The translations under genes were made by a program, and so were the position numbers. Below are positions 1-6,567 of a stretch of DNA of 13,216 bases, piece by piece. Source of the DNA: Desulfarculales bacterium UBA702 (GTDB lineage Bacteria > Desulfobacterota > Syntrophobacteria > Syntrophobacterales > Syntrophobacteraceae); assembly GCA_002298165.1 (NCBI GenBank), contig DBMI01000001.1, positions 1-13,216 of the forward strand, given 5' to 3'. The notes under the pieces were generated by a model. The model did not search any database, was not told where the DNA came from, and saw only the letters and a list, made by a program, of their open reading frames with translations. How positions within the stretch are numbered: the stretch's first letter is position 1; each line of letters opens with the position of its first letter.

Positions 1-10
1 ACAGTTTTAT

Positions 11-56
11 CGTGCCCACCGATGCCGTCGGTAGGCACGGTGAAACTGTGCCCACC
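11..56. repeat. REP-like imperfect palindrome with direct repeat
   Basis: Bases 11-22 pair with 28-39 in a 12-base stem with one mismatch (17 against 33) and a 5-base loop. The 9-mer GTGCCCACC at 12-20 recurs at 48-56. Bases 35-41 can instead pair with 45-51, so two alternative hairpins share one arm. GTGGGCAC-type palindromes of this style are widely dispersed in bacterial genomes, which is why I call it REP-like. Whether it is multicopy here cannot be seen from one window. It has no T-tract on the valS side, so it is not an obvious valS terminator. Confidence 0.5.
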
Positions 57-86
57 CTACACTATCTCCTGCACGGTTCCATCCAA

Positions 87-114
87 CTGGGTTGCGGCTT
101 CCGCTGGAATGACG
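87..114. repeat. Degenerate dispersed repeat (CTGG...GGAATGACG type)
   Basis: The segment starts CTGG and ends GGAATGACG, with a short degenerate inverted core (GCGG/CCGC) between. This resembles worn copies of the common dispersed element in which GGAATGACG and its complement flank a GC-rich palindrome. It lies in the 154-base stretch downstream of valS, which has no recognisable gene. The assignment rests on pattern resemblance only. Confidence 0.3.
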
Positions 115-154
115 CCATGTTTTCCAGCAACAGCCCATTTTGCCCCAACCTTAC

Positions 155-2824
155 CTATACCGAGCTGTCCCGCAAGCTTTCCATCAGTTTGAGCCGGCGC
201 GAAAGTTTGTCCTTTTTCTCGCCGAGGCGCTCGCTTTTTTCACGCTCTTTCTCAATGACCTCGGGCGGAGCCTTATCGAGGAATTCATAGTTGGACAGCT
301 TGCGCCGGGTATTGCCGAATTCCTTTTCGAGCTTCGCCAGCTCTTTTTCGAGCCGTTTGGCCTCGCTGTCGAAGTCCAGGATATCTTTCAATATAACAAA
401 GACTTCGACATTCCCGGCCACCGCGCCGGCGGCAAATTTGGGTTTCTCGGACTGTCCGGCAAGGGCTGCCGTGACGTGCGATACCCTCCCGAGGTCCTCG
501 ATTGTCCTCGACTGCTTGGAGAGCAGTTCGACGTCTTGCTGGTCCTTGCACAAGCAGGTGACCTCGACTCGAACGGCAGGCGAGACGTTCATCTCGCCTC
601 GGATGTTTCGAATCGCGTTAACCACGTCCATCAACTTCTCCATCCGAGCTTCGGCGTCGGGATCGATCCTGGCCGGCGTGTATTCCGGGAAGGCCGCTTT
701 CATGATACTGCCCTGGGTCTGCGGGAGTTTTTGCCACAGCTCCTCGGTAATGAAGGGCATAACGGGGTGGAGCAGGATCAGTATTTTCTCCATCACCATG
801 GCCGCAACGGACCTTGCAAGATTCCCCGCCCGCTCATCTTCGCCGTAGAAATCGGGCTTTAACATTTCGAGATACCAGTCGCAGTACTCGTGCCAGACGA
901 ACTGGTAGAGAGCTTGGGCATACTCGTTATAGTAATGCTCATCCAGGGACTGGCTCGTCTGCTCGATAACCCTCTGGAGGCGGCTGAGAATCCAGCGATG
1001 GGCGAGGTTGCCGGGTTTCTCCGGAATATCCCCTATCCGGGTGAAGCCTTCGAGATTCATCAGAAGCAGGCGGGCGGCGTTCCATATTTTGTTTACGAAA
1101 TGCCTGTATCCTTCGATCCGGTCCTCGGAAAGCTTTATATCCCGCCCCTGGGCGGCAAACGCCGTAAGAGCAAACCTCAGGGCATCGGTCCCGTACTTAT
1201 CCATCATGAGCAGCGGGTCGATGACGTTTCCTTTCGACTTGCTCATCTTCTGGCCCGAGGCATCACGAACGAGTGCGTGCACGTACACCTGGCGAAAGGG
1301 TACCGCCTTCATGAAGTGAATTCCCATCATCATCATCCGGGCAACCCAGAAAAACAGGATGTCGAATGCCGTGACGAGAACCGATGTGGGATAGAACTTG
1401 CGAAGCTCCGGGGTGTCGTCGGGCCAGCCAAGGGTCGAAAAAGGCCACAGCCCCGAACTGAACCAGGTGTCGAGAACGTCCTGATCCTGTTCGAGCACCT
1501 TACCACCGCACTTGGGGCACTCTGTAGGCGCTTCGGTTGCGACGACAACCTCACCGCAATTCTTACAGTACCATGCCGGTATGCGGTGCCCCCACCATAT
1601 CTGGCGGCTTATGCACCAGTCCTCTACGTTTTCCATCCAGATGAAGTAGTCTTTTTCCCATTTGGACGGGATAATTCGGGTCCTGTTCAGCCGGACAGCC
1701 TCCATCGCAGGCTGCGCAAGAGGCTTTGTGGAAACGAACCACTGGAGCGAGAGCATGGGCTCTACGACACTCTGGCAGCGGTAGCAGTGTCCGACCCGGT
1801 TCTTGTGAGGCTCGACCTTTACGAGAAACCCGCCTTTTTCCAAGTCCTTGAGAATGCGCTTTCGGCAGGCATAACGGTCCAGGCCGGCATAAGGCCCGGC
1901 TTCGGAAGTCATTACCCCGTGCTCGTCTATTACCTGGATAATTTCCAGGTTATGCTTGCGGGACAGTTCGAAGTCGTTGAAGTCATGGGCCGGGGTGACT
2001 TTCAGGGCGCCCGTGCCAAATCCTCGCTCCACATAAGGATCGGCTATCACCGGGATGTGCCGGCCAAGGATCGGAAGGATCACCTCTTGCCCGACAAAGG
2101 CTTTATATCTTTCATCATCTGGATGCACGGCAACTGCCGTATCGCCGAGCATCGTCTCGGGGCGGGTGGTCGCCACGATGAGCGCGCCCTTCCCACTTAC
2201 CAGCGGGTAACGGATTTGGTAGAGCGAGCTGTCCAGTTCCTCTGCTTCAACCTCGATGTTGGCAAGCGCGGTGACGCATCTGGGACACCAGTTTATCATG
2301 CGCTTCCCACGATAGAGCAGTCCCTCGTTATAGAGCGATACGAAAACCTGACGCACCGAGCGTGAGAGCCCCTCATCCATGGTGAAGCGCTCCCTCGACC
2401 AGTCGCATGAGGAACCGAGCCGTTTTAGCTGATTTATTATCAACCCGCCGTATTTTTCACGCCACTCCCACACCTTTTGCAAAAAGGCCTCGCGGCCGAT
2501 CTCGTGGCGGGAAAGACCCTGTTTCGCAAGCTCGCGTTCGACCACATTTTGCGTGGCGATCCCGGCATGATCCGTTCCGGGCACCCACAGGACCTCGAAA
2601 CCCTTTAACCTTTTGTAGCGGCAGAGTATGTCCTGCAGGGTATCATTTAAAGCATGCCCCATGTGGAGTTGCCCCGTCACGTTAGGCGGCGGGATGACGA
2701 TGCTGAAAGGAGGCTTTTTGCTATTTTCGTCTGCGCGAAAATAACCCTGTTCTTCCCAGTATTTGTACCAGTGAGATTCGACTTCTTTAAACTCGTATGC
2801 TTTTGGAAGAGCGCCTTCGCTCAT
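155..2824 (-). CDS. valS: Valine--tRNA ligase (valyl-tRNA synthetase)
   Basis: This cytoplasmic class I aminoacyl-tRNA synthetase charges tRNA-Val with valine and edits misactivated threonine. It has 889 residues, a normal bacterial ValS length. The HIGH signature is HMGH (about 54-57) after PPPNVTGQL. The editing domain carries TTRPETMLGDTAV (about 219-231) and the bacterial TPAHDFNDFE motif. Cysteine pairs (CPRC, CYRC, CKNC...CPKC) suggest zinc-knuckle elements. KMSKSKGNVIDP (KMSKS at 526-530) closes the active site. The last ~70 residues form the charged antiparallel coiled-coil arm that contacts tRNA in this family. The frame stays open to an ATG at 2857. I prefer the ATG at 2824 because AGAGGA stands 5 bases before it and MSEGALPKAYEF matches the usual ValS N-terminus. 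The acidic-protein gene lies 231 bases upstream on the same strand. I see no disrupting mutation. Confidence 0.97.
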   Translation of the reverse strand: MSEGALPKAYEFKEVESHWYKYWEEQGYFRADENSKKPPFSIVIPPPNVTGQLHMGHALNDTLQDILCRYKRLKGFEVLWVPGTDHAGIATQNVVERELAKQGLSRHEIGREAFLQKVWEWREKYGGLIINQLKRLGSSCDWSRERFTMDEGLSRSVRQVFVSLYNEGLLYRGKRMINWCPRCVTALANIEVEAEELDSSLYQIRYPLVSGKGALIVATTRPETMLGDTAVAVHPDDERYKAFVGQEVILPILGRHIPVIADPYVERGFGTGALKVTPAHDFNDFELSRKHNLEIIQVIDEHGVMTSEAGPYAGLDRYACRKRILKDLEKGGFLVKVEPHKNRVGHCYRCQSVVEPMLSLQWFVSTKPLAQPAMEAVRLNRTRIIPSKWEKDYFIWMENVEDWCISRQIWWGHRIPAWYCKNCGEVVVATEAPTECPKCGGKVLEQDQDVLDTWFSSGLWPFSTLGWPDDTPELRKFYPTSVLVTAFDILFFWVARMMMMGIHFMKAVPFRQVYVHALVRDASGQKMSKSKGNVIDPLLMMDKYGTDALRFALTAFAAQGRDIKLSEDRIEGYRHFVNKIWNAARLLLMNLEGFTRIGDIPEKPGNLAHRWILSRLQRVIEQTSQSLDEHYYNEYAQALYQFVWHEYCDWYLEMLKPDFYGEDERAGNLARSVAAMVMEKILILLHPVMPFITEELWQKLPQTQGSIMKAAFPEYTPARIDPDAEARMEKLMDVVNAIRNIRGEMNVSPAVRVEVTCLCKDQQDVELLSKQSRTIEDLGRVSHVTAALAGQSEKPKFAAGAVAGNVEVFVILKDILDFDSEAKRLEKELAKLEKEFGNTRRKLSNYEFLDKAPPEVIEKEREKSERLGEKKDKLSRRLKLMESLRDSSV

Positions 2825-3055
2825 GGAAATCCTCTGCGATCTCGTTGAGAGATTCAAAACTCAAAAATAATAAGGAATTTAAGAGTCCAAGCTGAGTGAA
2901 GGGATCGGAAATGTATTTTAAATCCCAAATTCCCTCAACCAAGTTGCTTCAAAAGTAGCTTAGCCCCTTGTGAGCGTTCTTTGCCAATCCAGGAACACTC
3001 CCACCGGGGCTAGACTACATACGACTGCACACGGCCACTATTAAACGCTGATTTC
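2825..3055. other. Intergenic gap between the acidic-protein gene and valS
   Basis: These 231 bases contain the valS ribosome binding site (AGAGGA just upstream of 2824) and the 64-base palindrome listed separately. The rest is AT-richer DNA in which I find no convincing ORF. I could not pick a clear promoter hexamer pair for valS. Confidence 0.6.
2955..3018 (-). ncRNA. 64-nt imperfect palindrome ahead of valS (possible leader or small RNA structure)
   Basis: The outer arms 2955-2967 and 3006-3018 pair over 13 positions with one mismatch and one wobble (core TAGCCCC/GGGGCTA). Inside, 2972-2979 and 2993-3000 form a second 8-bp stem (GAGCGTTC/GAACACTC, one G-T pair). Small internal loops separate the two stems and the apical loop has 13 bases. 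The element occupies the gap between the acidic-protein gene and valS, both on the minus strand, so it would be transcribed as part of the valS leader. No T-tract follows, so it is not a plain terminator. It could be a leader structure, a small RNA, or a REP/MITE-type repeat. The strand is assigned from context only. Confidence 0.35.
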
Positions 3056-4273
3056 TTAATCGATTTCCTTTTTTAACCGCTCAATTTCCTCACGGATTAT
3101 TTCGCGAGCAATTCCGGGCAGCTTGGCCTCGACCACCTGCCGAACAGTATCGAGCAGCCTGAATTCTATGCGGCCGACAAGCTCTTCGATCAGCTCCGCA
3201 ATCAGGGCATCATTTCCCGTTGCAACAACGATCGCCGGCTCGGACTCCAGCACTGGCCTCGGAGATGAAGGTTTGGGAGCTTCCGGTGCCTGCCTGCGAG
3301 GCCTTTCCACTTCTGCCGCGCCAACGTCAGCGGCTGCAGCCGATGCGATCTCGGGGGAAGGTATTTTGGTTTGTTGGAGAACTGCAGCCTCCGAAATTTT
3401 GGGGGCCTCTTCCTTTGGTTGTGCGGCTGGTTCGGCCTCAAATGCTTCGGGTGCTACGGGTGCTTCGGTTTCGGGTAATTCGGGTATTCCGGGTGCTTCG
3501 GCCTCAGGTACCTCGGCCACAGGTGCCGGCGCAGCTTCGATCGCTTCGACCTCGGGAACTGCCTCTATCATCTCTTCGGCCGCGATCGCCTCTTCGGGAA
3601 TTGAAATATCGGGTGGTATTTCCGACGCACGGTCTGTTTCGTCGTCTATCTTTAAGGCCGCGGCAGCCCTTTCTCTAAGAGGCGGAGGTTCAGCGGGCTT
3701 GGCTGCTTCCTGGATCCCATCCAACTCATCGAGCAGGCTCTTCAGCAGTTCATCTTCCTCTTCATCCAGTGCCGGTTCGCCTGAACTCTTTTCCACGACC
3801 GCGGGTTCTTCAGCCATGATCGGTTCCGCGGCTTCAGCGGCAGGCTCTTCTTTGTCTAATTCCTCGGTCTCCCCTAAAATTTCGGCCTGATCTAATTCGG
3901 GCTCCTTTGCCTCTGCGGCCGTTCCGAAAAGATCGTCCTCTCCCTCAATATCCTTCAGCAGGTCGTCAACATCAACGTCCTCGGCCTCCGAAGGCTCGCT
4001 CGGAGCCGCAGCCGGCTTCTTGCCAAAAGAGAGTTGCTCGCCCTCTTTGGTCGGCTCGAAATCATCGAAATCAAGATCAGGTTCCGCGTCCAGGATCTCG
4101 ACATCAAGGTCAATATCTTCGTCCTCATCAATAGATCCGGCCGGCATCTCTATGATGTCTTCCAGGTCGATTATTTCGTCGTCGTCTTCTCCCAGGCTCT
4201 CCAGGTCGATGTCGGCCTCCTGCGAGGGATCGGGTTTTTCGTCAAATCCCATGGACCTATTAGGCTTCTTCAT
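3056..4273 (-). CDS. Acidic, disordered Pro/Ala/Glu-rich protein with PopZ-like C-terminal helices
   Basis: This 405-residue protein has no signal peptide or membrane segment. Residues ~1-110 are extremely acidic (runs such as LGEDDDEIIDLEDIIEMP). Residues ~110-350 are rich in Ala, Pro and Glu, with imperfect EAP/EAPE repeats, and look disordered. Only the last ~52 residues look folded: a helix starting NDALIAELIEELVGRIE, then VEAKLPGIAREIIREEIER. That tail resembles the C-terminal self-assembly helices of PopZ (DUF2497), which follow a similar acidic, proline-rich disordered region in alphaproteobacteria. Related tails also occur on some deltaproteobacterial regulator-like proteins, so the family is not certain. 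A polar scaffold or assembly hub is an inference. The ATG start is supported by GAGAGG about 6 bases upstream. The gene lies directly upstream of valS on the same strand. Confidence 0.85.
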   Translation of the reverse strand: MKKPNRSMGFDEKPDPSQEADIDLESLGEDDDEIIDLEDIIEMPAGSIDEDEDIDLDVEILDAEPDLDFDDFEPTKEGEQLSFGKKPAAAPSEPSEAEDVDVDDLLKDIEGEDDLFGTAAEAKEPELDQAEILGETEELDKEEPAAEAAEPIMAEEPAVVEKSSGEPALDEEEDELLKSLLDELDGIQEAAKPAEPPPLRERAAAALKIDDETDRASEIPPDISIPEEAIAAEEMIEAVPEVEAIEAAPAPVAEVPEAEAPGIPELPETEAPVAPEAFEAEPAAQPKEEAPKISEAAVLQQTKIPSPEIASAAAADVGAAEVERPRRQAPEAPKPSSPRPVLESEPAIVVATGNDALIAELIEELVGRIEFRLLDTVRQVVEAKLPGIAREIIREEIERLKKEID

Positions 4274-4345
4274 CTCTACCTCTCATGCAGCGAATCGCAC
4301 TCGCTCGGATTTGGGAAAAAACGCACTTCTTTTAAGCAATGGAAC

Positions 4346-4374
4346 CGATAACATGCACAAAAAACATCTGTCAA
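4346..4374 (-). promoter_or_regulatory. Possible promoter for the acidic-protein gene
   Basis: On the minus strand a perfect TTGACA lies at 4374-4369. The hexamer 17 bases further on (TTATCG) is a poor -10 match. TGTTAT, 15 bases downstream of the -35, matches four of six positions but with short spacing. The site is about 70-100 bases upstream of the start codon at 4273. The -35 is convincing and the -10 is not. Confidence 0.3.
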
Positions 4375-4420
4375 GCTAAGGTTTTAACGCATTGAAAAGG
4401 ATGATGTCAGAGTACGTGTT

Positions 4421-4447
4421 GTTCGCAGTATTCGTGCTATTCGCGGT
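4421..4447. repeat. Degenerate 9-bp tandem repeat, three copies
   Basis: GTTCGCAGT, ATTCGTGCT and ATTCGCGGT follow one another directly, with TTCG recurring every 9 bases. Similar TTCGCG-containing short repeats are scattered in intergenic DNA of many bacteria. There is no evidence of coding or of a defined regulatory role. Confidence 0.4.
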
Positions 4448-4609
4448 GAGCCGAGGAATTGATCTTCGACCCATAAAACACCAACAATTATAGCATGATA
4501 GGCAAGATTCCGGGGGATTTACGACTGCTAATTATCGTCCGCGAGACCTCTTGTGCTACGCACCCGGATAATGAATCGGGCTACCCGCCAGGGGCATGAT
4601 GCGAAAAAC

Positions 4610-4694
4610 CATTGTCATTATAGGGGCAAAAGATTCCCCCTACATACCGACATTGTCATTGTAGGGGCAAAAAATCTTTTGCCCCTTCATACCA
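4610..4694. repeat. Duplicated MITE-like element ending in a perfect hairpin
   Basis: Two adjacent ~41-base units both begin CATTGTCATT(A/G)TAGGGGCAAAA (from 4610 and from 4651). In the second, GGGGCAAAA (4664-4672) and TTTTGCCCC (4677-4685) form a perfect 9-bp stem with a 4-base loop. In the first, the distal arm has decayed to CCCCC. Palindromes opening GTAGGGGC are a common type of non-autonomous intergenic repeat. No transposase is nearby. Confidence 0.5.
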
Positions 4695-4928
4695 TTTTGC
4701 AGATGGTCATCTCGATTTTAGGGGGCTATGAATCCAGGAAGATCCCCGACTTCAGGCAACTTCTAAACATTAACCTGAGGACGAATTCCAGAGATCATAG
4801 GGCGTTGTCTTTGCACCAGGGAAGTTAAACAGTCTGCGAGCACCAAATTGAAAAAGCAGAAATGGAGAGCAGCCGGTTTACTTTTCGCTCTCTTCAGGCA
4901 CGGACTTCTTGGGCTTTCAAAGCCCCTG

Positions 4929-5066
4929 CTAGATGCCGCTGGTCAGGATTACCTCTTCCCATTTTCCATCGACACAGTCCACAAGCCTGCCCTCCGCAAC
5001 AATATCGGTGCCGTTGGGGTAGCGACGGCCATCCATTCTGCACTCGTGAGGATCATCGAAATCCAT
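4929..5066 (-). CDS. Small two-cysteine protein, 45 residues, unknown function
   Basis: The frame opens MDFDDPHECRMDGRRYPNGT and ends in TAG. AGGAG lies about 6 bases before the ATG, as good a ribosome binding site as any in this window. The core pattern is C9-x3-GRRYPNGTDI-x4-GRLVDC31-x2-GKWE. This is the C..(D)G..Y..G..I......C..G.W layout of small beta-hairpin, cysteine-pair proteins resembling DUF1496 or VWC-like folds. I do not recognise a specific family member. There is no signal peptide, so it is probably cytoplasmic. It is acidic overall. It is transcribed divergently from the TetR-family gene 162 bases away, with the palindromic operator between them. A TATTAT hexamer on the minus strand at 5125-5120 could be its -10, but no good -35 is visible. 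The strong SD and sensible composition make it likely real; its function is unknown. Confidence 0.6.
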   Translation of the reverse strand: MDFDDPHECRMDGRRYPNGTDIVAEGRLVDCVDGKWEEVILTSGI

Positions 5067-5167
5067 ATGGGACTCCTTTTGAGATCAATCTAGCCATCCA
5101 TTTTCAGGTTCATTCGCACATAATAATCACTCTCCATATCAAATGGCACCTTCAGCCAGGAAAGTCC

Positions 5168-5196
5168 TTGACTTTAAGGATCCGCTATGGTTTATG
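5168..5196 (+). promoter_or_regulatory. Possible promoter of the TetR-ACP operon
   Basis: TTGACT (5168-5173) matches the -35 consensus at five of six positions. Seventeen bases later comes TTTATG (5191-5196), a weak -10. TATGAC at 5193-5198 matches better but needs a 19-base spacer. The palindromic operator candidate begins at the end of this -10, so bound regulator would block it. Confidence 0.35.
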
Positions 5197-5220
5197 ACTG
5201 ACCAGTCCGTACCGGACTGG
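5196..5220. promoter_or_regulatory. Composite palindromic operator candidate (TetR-type)
   Basis: GACTG-AC-CAGTC (5196-5207) is a perfect 5+5 inverted repeat. It overlaps a longer perfect one, CCAGTCCG-TAC-CGGACTGG (5202-5220), so three GACTG/CAGTC half-sites lie in 25 bases. The longer palindrome runs into the GGAGG ribosome binding site (5219-5223) of the TetR-family gene. Operators rich in GACTGAC/CAGTC half-sites and overlapping the regulator's own promoter are typical of the TetR family, so autoregulation is the natural inference. Occupancy could also affect the divergent 45-residue gene. Confidence 0.6.
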
Positions 5221-5228
5221 AGGCTCAG

Positions 5229-6161
5229 GTGCAAAAATCTCGGGACCAGCAGATCGCAAACATCATTTTGAAGAGGCTCGCCGGTGCGGGCAGGACCGGA
5301 TCAATCGATTTGGCGCTCGGCTCCGATCTGGCGGCCCCTACTTCTCCCGAGACCCTGATGGACGACCTTGCGCGATGTTTCATTCATCTTCAGGCGGCGC
5401 TGAAAGCATCACCGGCGCAGAACAGGGCAAATATCTCGGGGCTGATTCGGGAATTTGGGAAAATTGCTGCAAGCAACGGCATTTCTCCATCCGAGTTCTA
5501 CCCCGGACTGCTCGAAAGGCTGCTTGCCGAACAGGACGGTGAAGATTCCGGCCGACTCCAGGCTAAACCCTCGACCAAGGAAAGAATACTTGATGCGGCC
5601 CTGGAGATCTTTTCGCAAAAGGGATTCCATTCGGCCACTACCGAAGAGATAGCGGACCGGGCCGGAGTGGGCAAGGGAACGCTTTATCGCCATTTTGAAA
5701 CAAAAGAGAAGCTTTTCGAAGAACTGGTGCGGCTGCGCCTCGATGAGCTGGAGCGCGAGGCGGGGGCCCTGATTGACGGCCACGACGACGTGCTCACCAT
5801 GATCTCGAAATACATCCAGGTCTACCTGGAATTCTTCGACCGCAATCAGCGCCTCTACCGGTTGATTATCCAGGAGCAATTGGATCTGGGGGAACATTCG
5901 CCCTACAACTACTTTAAAAGGGTAATCCGCGCCCTGCCCAACCTTAAGCGGAAGGTCTACGAAGGCAGCCAGCAGGGAATTTTGAAGGATATAGATTTCC
6001 AGACAGTCTTTTATGGCGCCATGGGCTTTGTCCACGGTGTAATACAAAAATGGCTTGCCCGGGATTGTTCTTACTCGCTGGTCGAGGAACTGCCGGGAGT
6101 GCTCGAGGTGCTCTTTCACGGCTTCGTCAAGAGCGCACAAAAAATGGAATGCGAAAACTAA
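5229..6161 (+). CDS. TetR/AcrR-family transcriptional regulator with long N-terminal extension
   Basis: This predicted DNA-binding repressor has 310 residues, about 100 more than a typical TetR protein. The TetR helix-turn-helix spans about 115-165 (KERILDAALEIFSQKGF, then TTEEIADRAGVGKGTLYRHF, KEKLFEELV). An all-helical ligand-binding and dimerisation domain follows to the end, with YLEFFDRNQRLYRLIIQEQL and a FVHGVIQKWL helix. Residues 1-110 form an unassigned, mostly helical extension. The GTG start at 5229 is supported by GGAGG five bases upstream, and the palindrome upstream fits a promoter for this start. An internal ATG at residue 44 lacks such support. The acyl carrier protein gene follows after 20 bases, so the two are almost certainly co-transcribed. 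The ligand is unknown; an acyl-CoA or acyl-ACP would fit the neighbour but is inference. Confidence 0.9.
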   Translation: MQKSRDQQIANIILKRLAGAGRTGSIDLALGSDLAAPTSPETLMDDLARCFIHLQAALKASPAQNRANISGLIREFGKIAASNGISPSEFYPGLLERLLAEQDGEDSGRLQAKPSTKERILDAALEIFSQKGFHSATTEEIADRAGVGKGTLYRHFETKEKLFEELVRLRLDELEREAGALIDGHDDVLTMISKYIQVYLEFFDRNQRLYRLIIQEQLDLGEHSPYNYFKRVIRALPNLKRKVYEGSQQGILKDIDFQTVFYGAMGFVHGVIQKWLARDCSYSLVEELPGVLEVLFHGFVKSAQKMECEN

Positions 6162-6181
6162 TTGACAGGGAGGAATAGAGG

Positions 6182-6427
6182 ATGAGCAGATCCGCGGAAG
6201 AACTAAAAATAATTGATATTATCGCCAACCAGCTTGGGGTGGACAAAGACGTTGTTACCCCGGAGGCAAATATAGTCGACGACCTCGGCGCCGATTCACT
6301 CGACGTCGTGGAATTGGTAATGGCACTGGAAGAAGCCTTCGATACGGAAATTCCGGACGACGACGCTGAAAAGATCCGCACTGTCAAAGACATCTTCGAC
6401 TATCTTGGCAAAACAAAGGCGGCGTAG
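6182..6427 (+). CDS. Acyl carrier protein
   Basis: This small, acidic four-helix carrier protein has 81 residues. It holds growing or finished acyl chains as thioesters on a 4'-phosphopantetheine arm. The attachment serine is S39 in the canonical GADSLDVVELVMALEE motif, preceded by VDDL. The fold runs from the EELKIIDIIANQLGV helix to the C-terminal VKDIFDYLGK helix. GGGAGG about 8 bases upstream serves as the ribosome binding site. The gene follows the TetR-family regulator by 20 bases and is followed by an intrinsic terminator. No fabD, fabG or fabF is adjacent, so this may be a specialised or second ACP rather than the housekeeping AcpP. I therefore leave the symbol blank. A dedicated role under TetR control is inference. 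Confidence 0.95.
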   Translation: MSRSAEELKIIDIIANQLGVDKDVVTPEANIVDDLGADSLDVVELVMALEEAFDTEIPDDDAEKIRTVKDIFDYLGKTKAA

Positions 6428-6431
6428 CGTG

Positions 6432-6465
6432 TGACAGGTGTCAGATGACAGGTGTCGGATGACGG
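6432..6465. repeat. 14-bp tandem repeat, about 2.4 copies
   Basis: TGACAGGTGTC(A/G)GA occurs at 6432-6445 and 6446-6459, followed by a partial copy starting TGACGGA. It begins five bases after the ACP stop codon. It looks like a short satellite in the operon's 3' untranslated region, and no function is evident. Confidence 0.55.
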
Positions 6466-6539
6466 ATTGTGAAATAGCAAATAGCAAGCAGCAGGAGGGG
6501 ACGGAAGCAAGAATATCCGGACCTCCTTAAGATCTTTGA

Positions 6540-6567
6540 CGGGCGGGCTTTCCCCGCCCGTTTTTTT
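6540..6567 (+). terminator. Intrinsic terminator of the TetR-ACP operon
   Basis: CGGGCGGG (6540-6547) and CCCGCCCG (6553-6560) form a perfect GC-rich 8-bp stem with a 5-base loop (CTTTC). Seven T residues follow (6561-6567). It lies about 110 bases after the ACP stop codon and points in the plus direction. Confidence 0.95.

Larger units (their letters stand above)
4274..4928. other. Gene-poor intergenic stretch
   Basis: Apart from the weak promoter, the 9-bp repeats and the duplicated hairpin element listed separately, I see nothing that looks like a gene on either strand. A GGGCT/AGCCC hairpin at 4911-4925 lies just past the stop of the small minus-strand gene that ends at 4929. It could help end that transcript, but it lacks a T-tract. 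Confidence 0.5.

Noticed and set aside
140..862. 240-codon open frame on the plus strand
   Set aside because: Antisense to the valS coiled-coil region, with no family features.
890..2365. 491-codon open frame on the plus strand
   Set aside because: It is wholly antisense to valS, whose motifs are intact. Its translation shows no recognisable domain and it has no good ribosome binding site, so it is a codon-bias shadow.
2955..3018. Considered as a tRNA or an integron attC site
   Set aside because: It does not fold as a cloverleaf with a T-loop, and it lacks the GTTRRRY/RYYYAAC core sites of attC.
3123..3890. 255-codon serine-rich open frame on the plus strand
   Set aside because: Its Ser/Ala/Gly bias is the mirror of the GAA/GAG/GCC-rich acidic gene on the other strand. 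It is compositional, not a gene.
4848..5093. 81-codon plus-strand frame, and an overlapping 111-codon frame
   Set aside because: Both are opposite the 45-residue minus-strand gene, which has a much better ribosome binding site and a sensible motif.
5409..6140. 243-codon minus-strand frame
   Set aside because: Antisense to the TetR-family gene, which has clear domain motifs. No promoter or ribosome binding site supports it.
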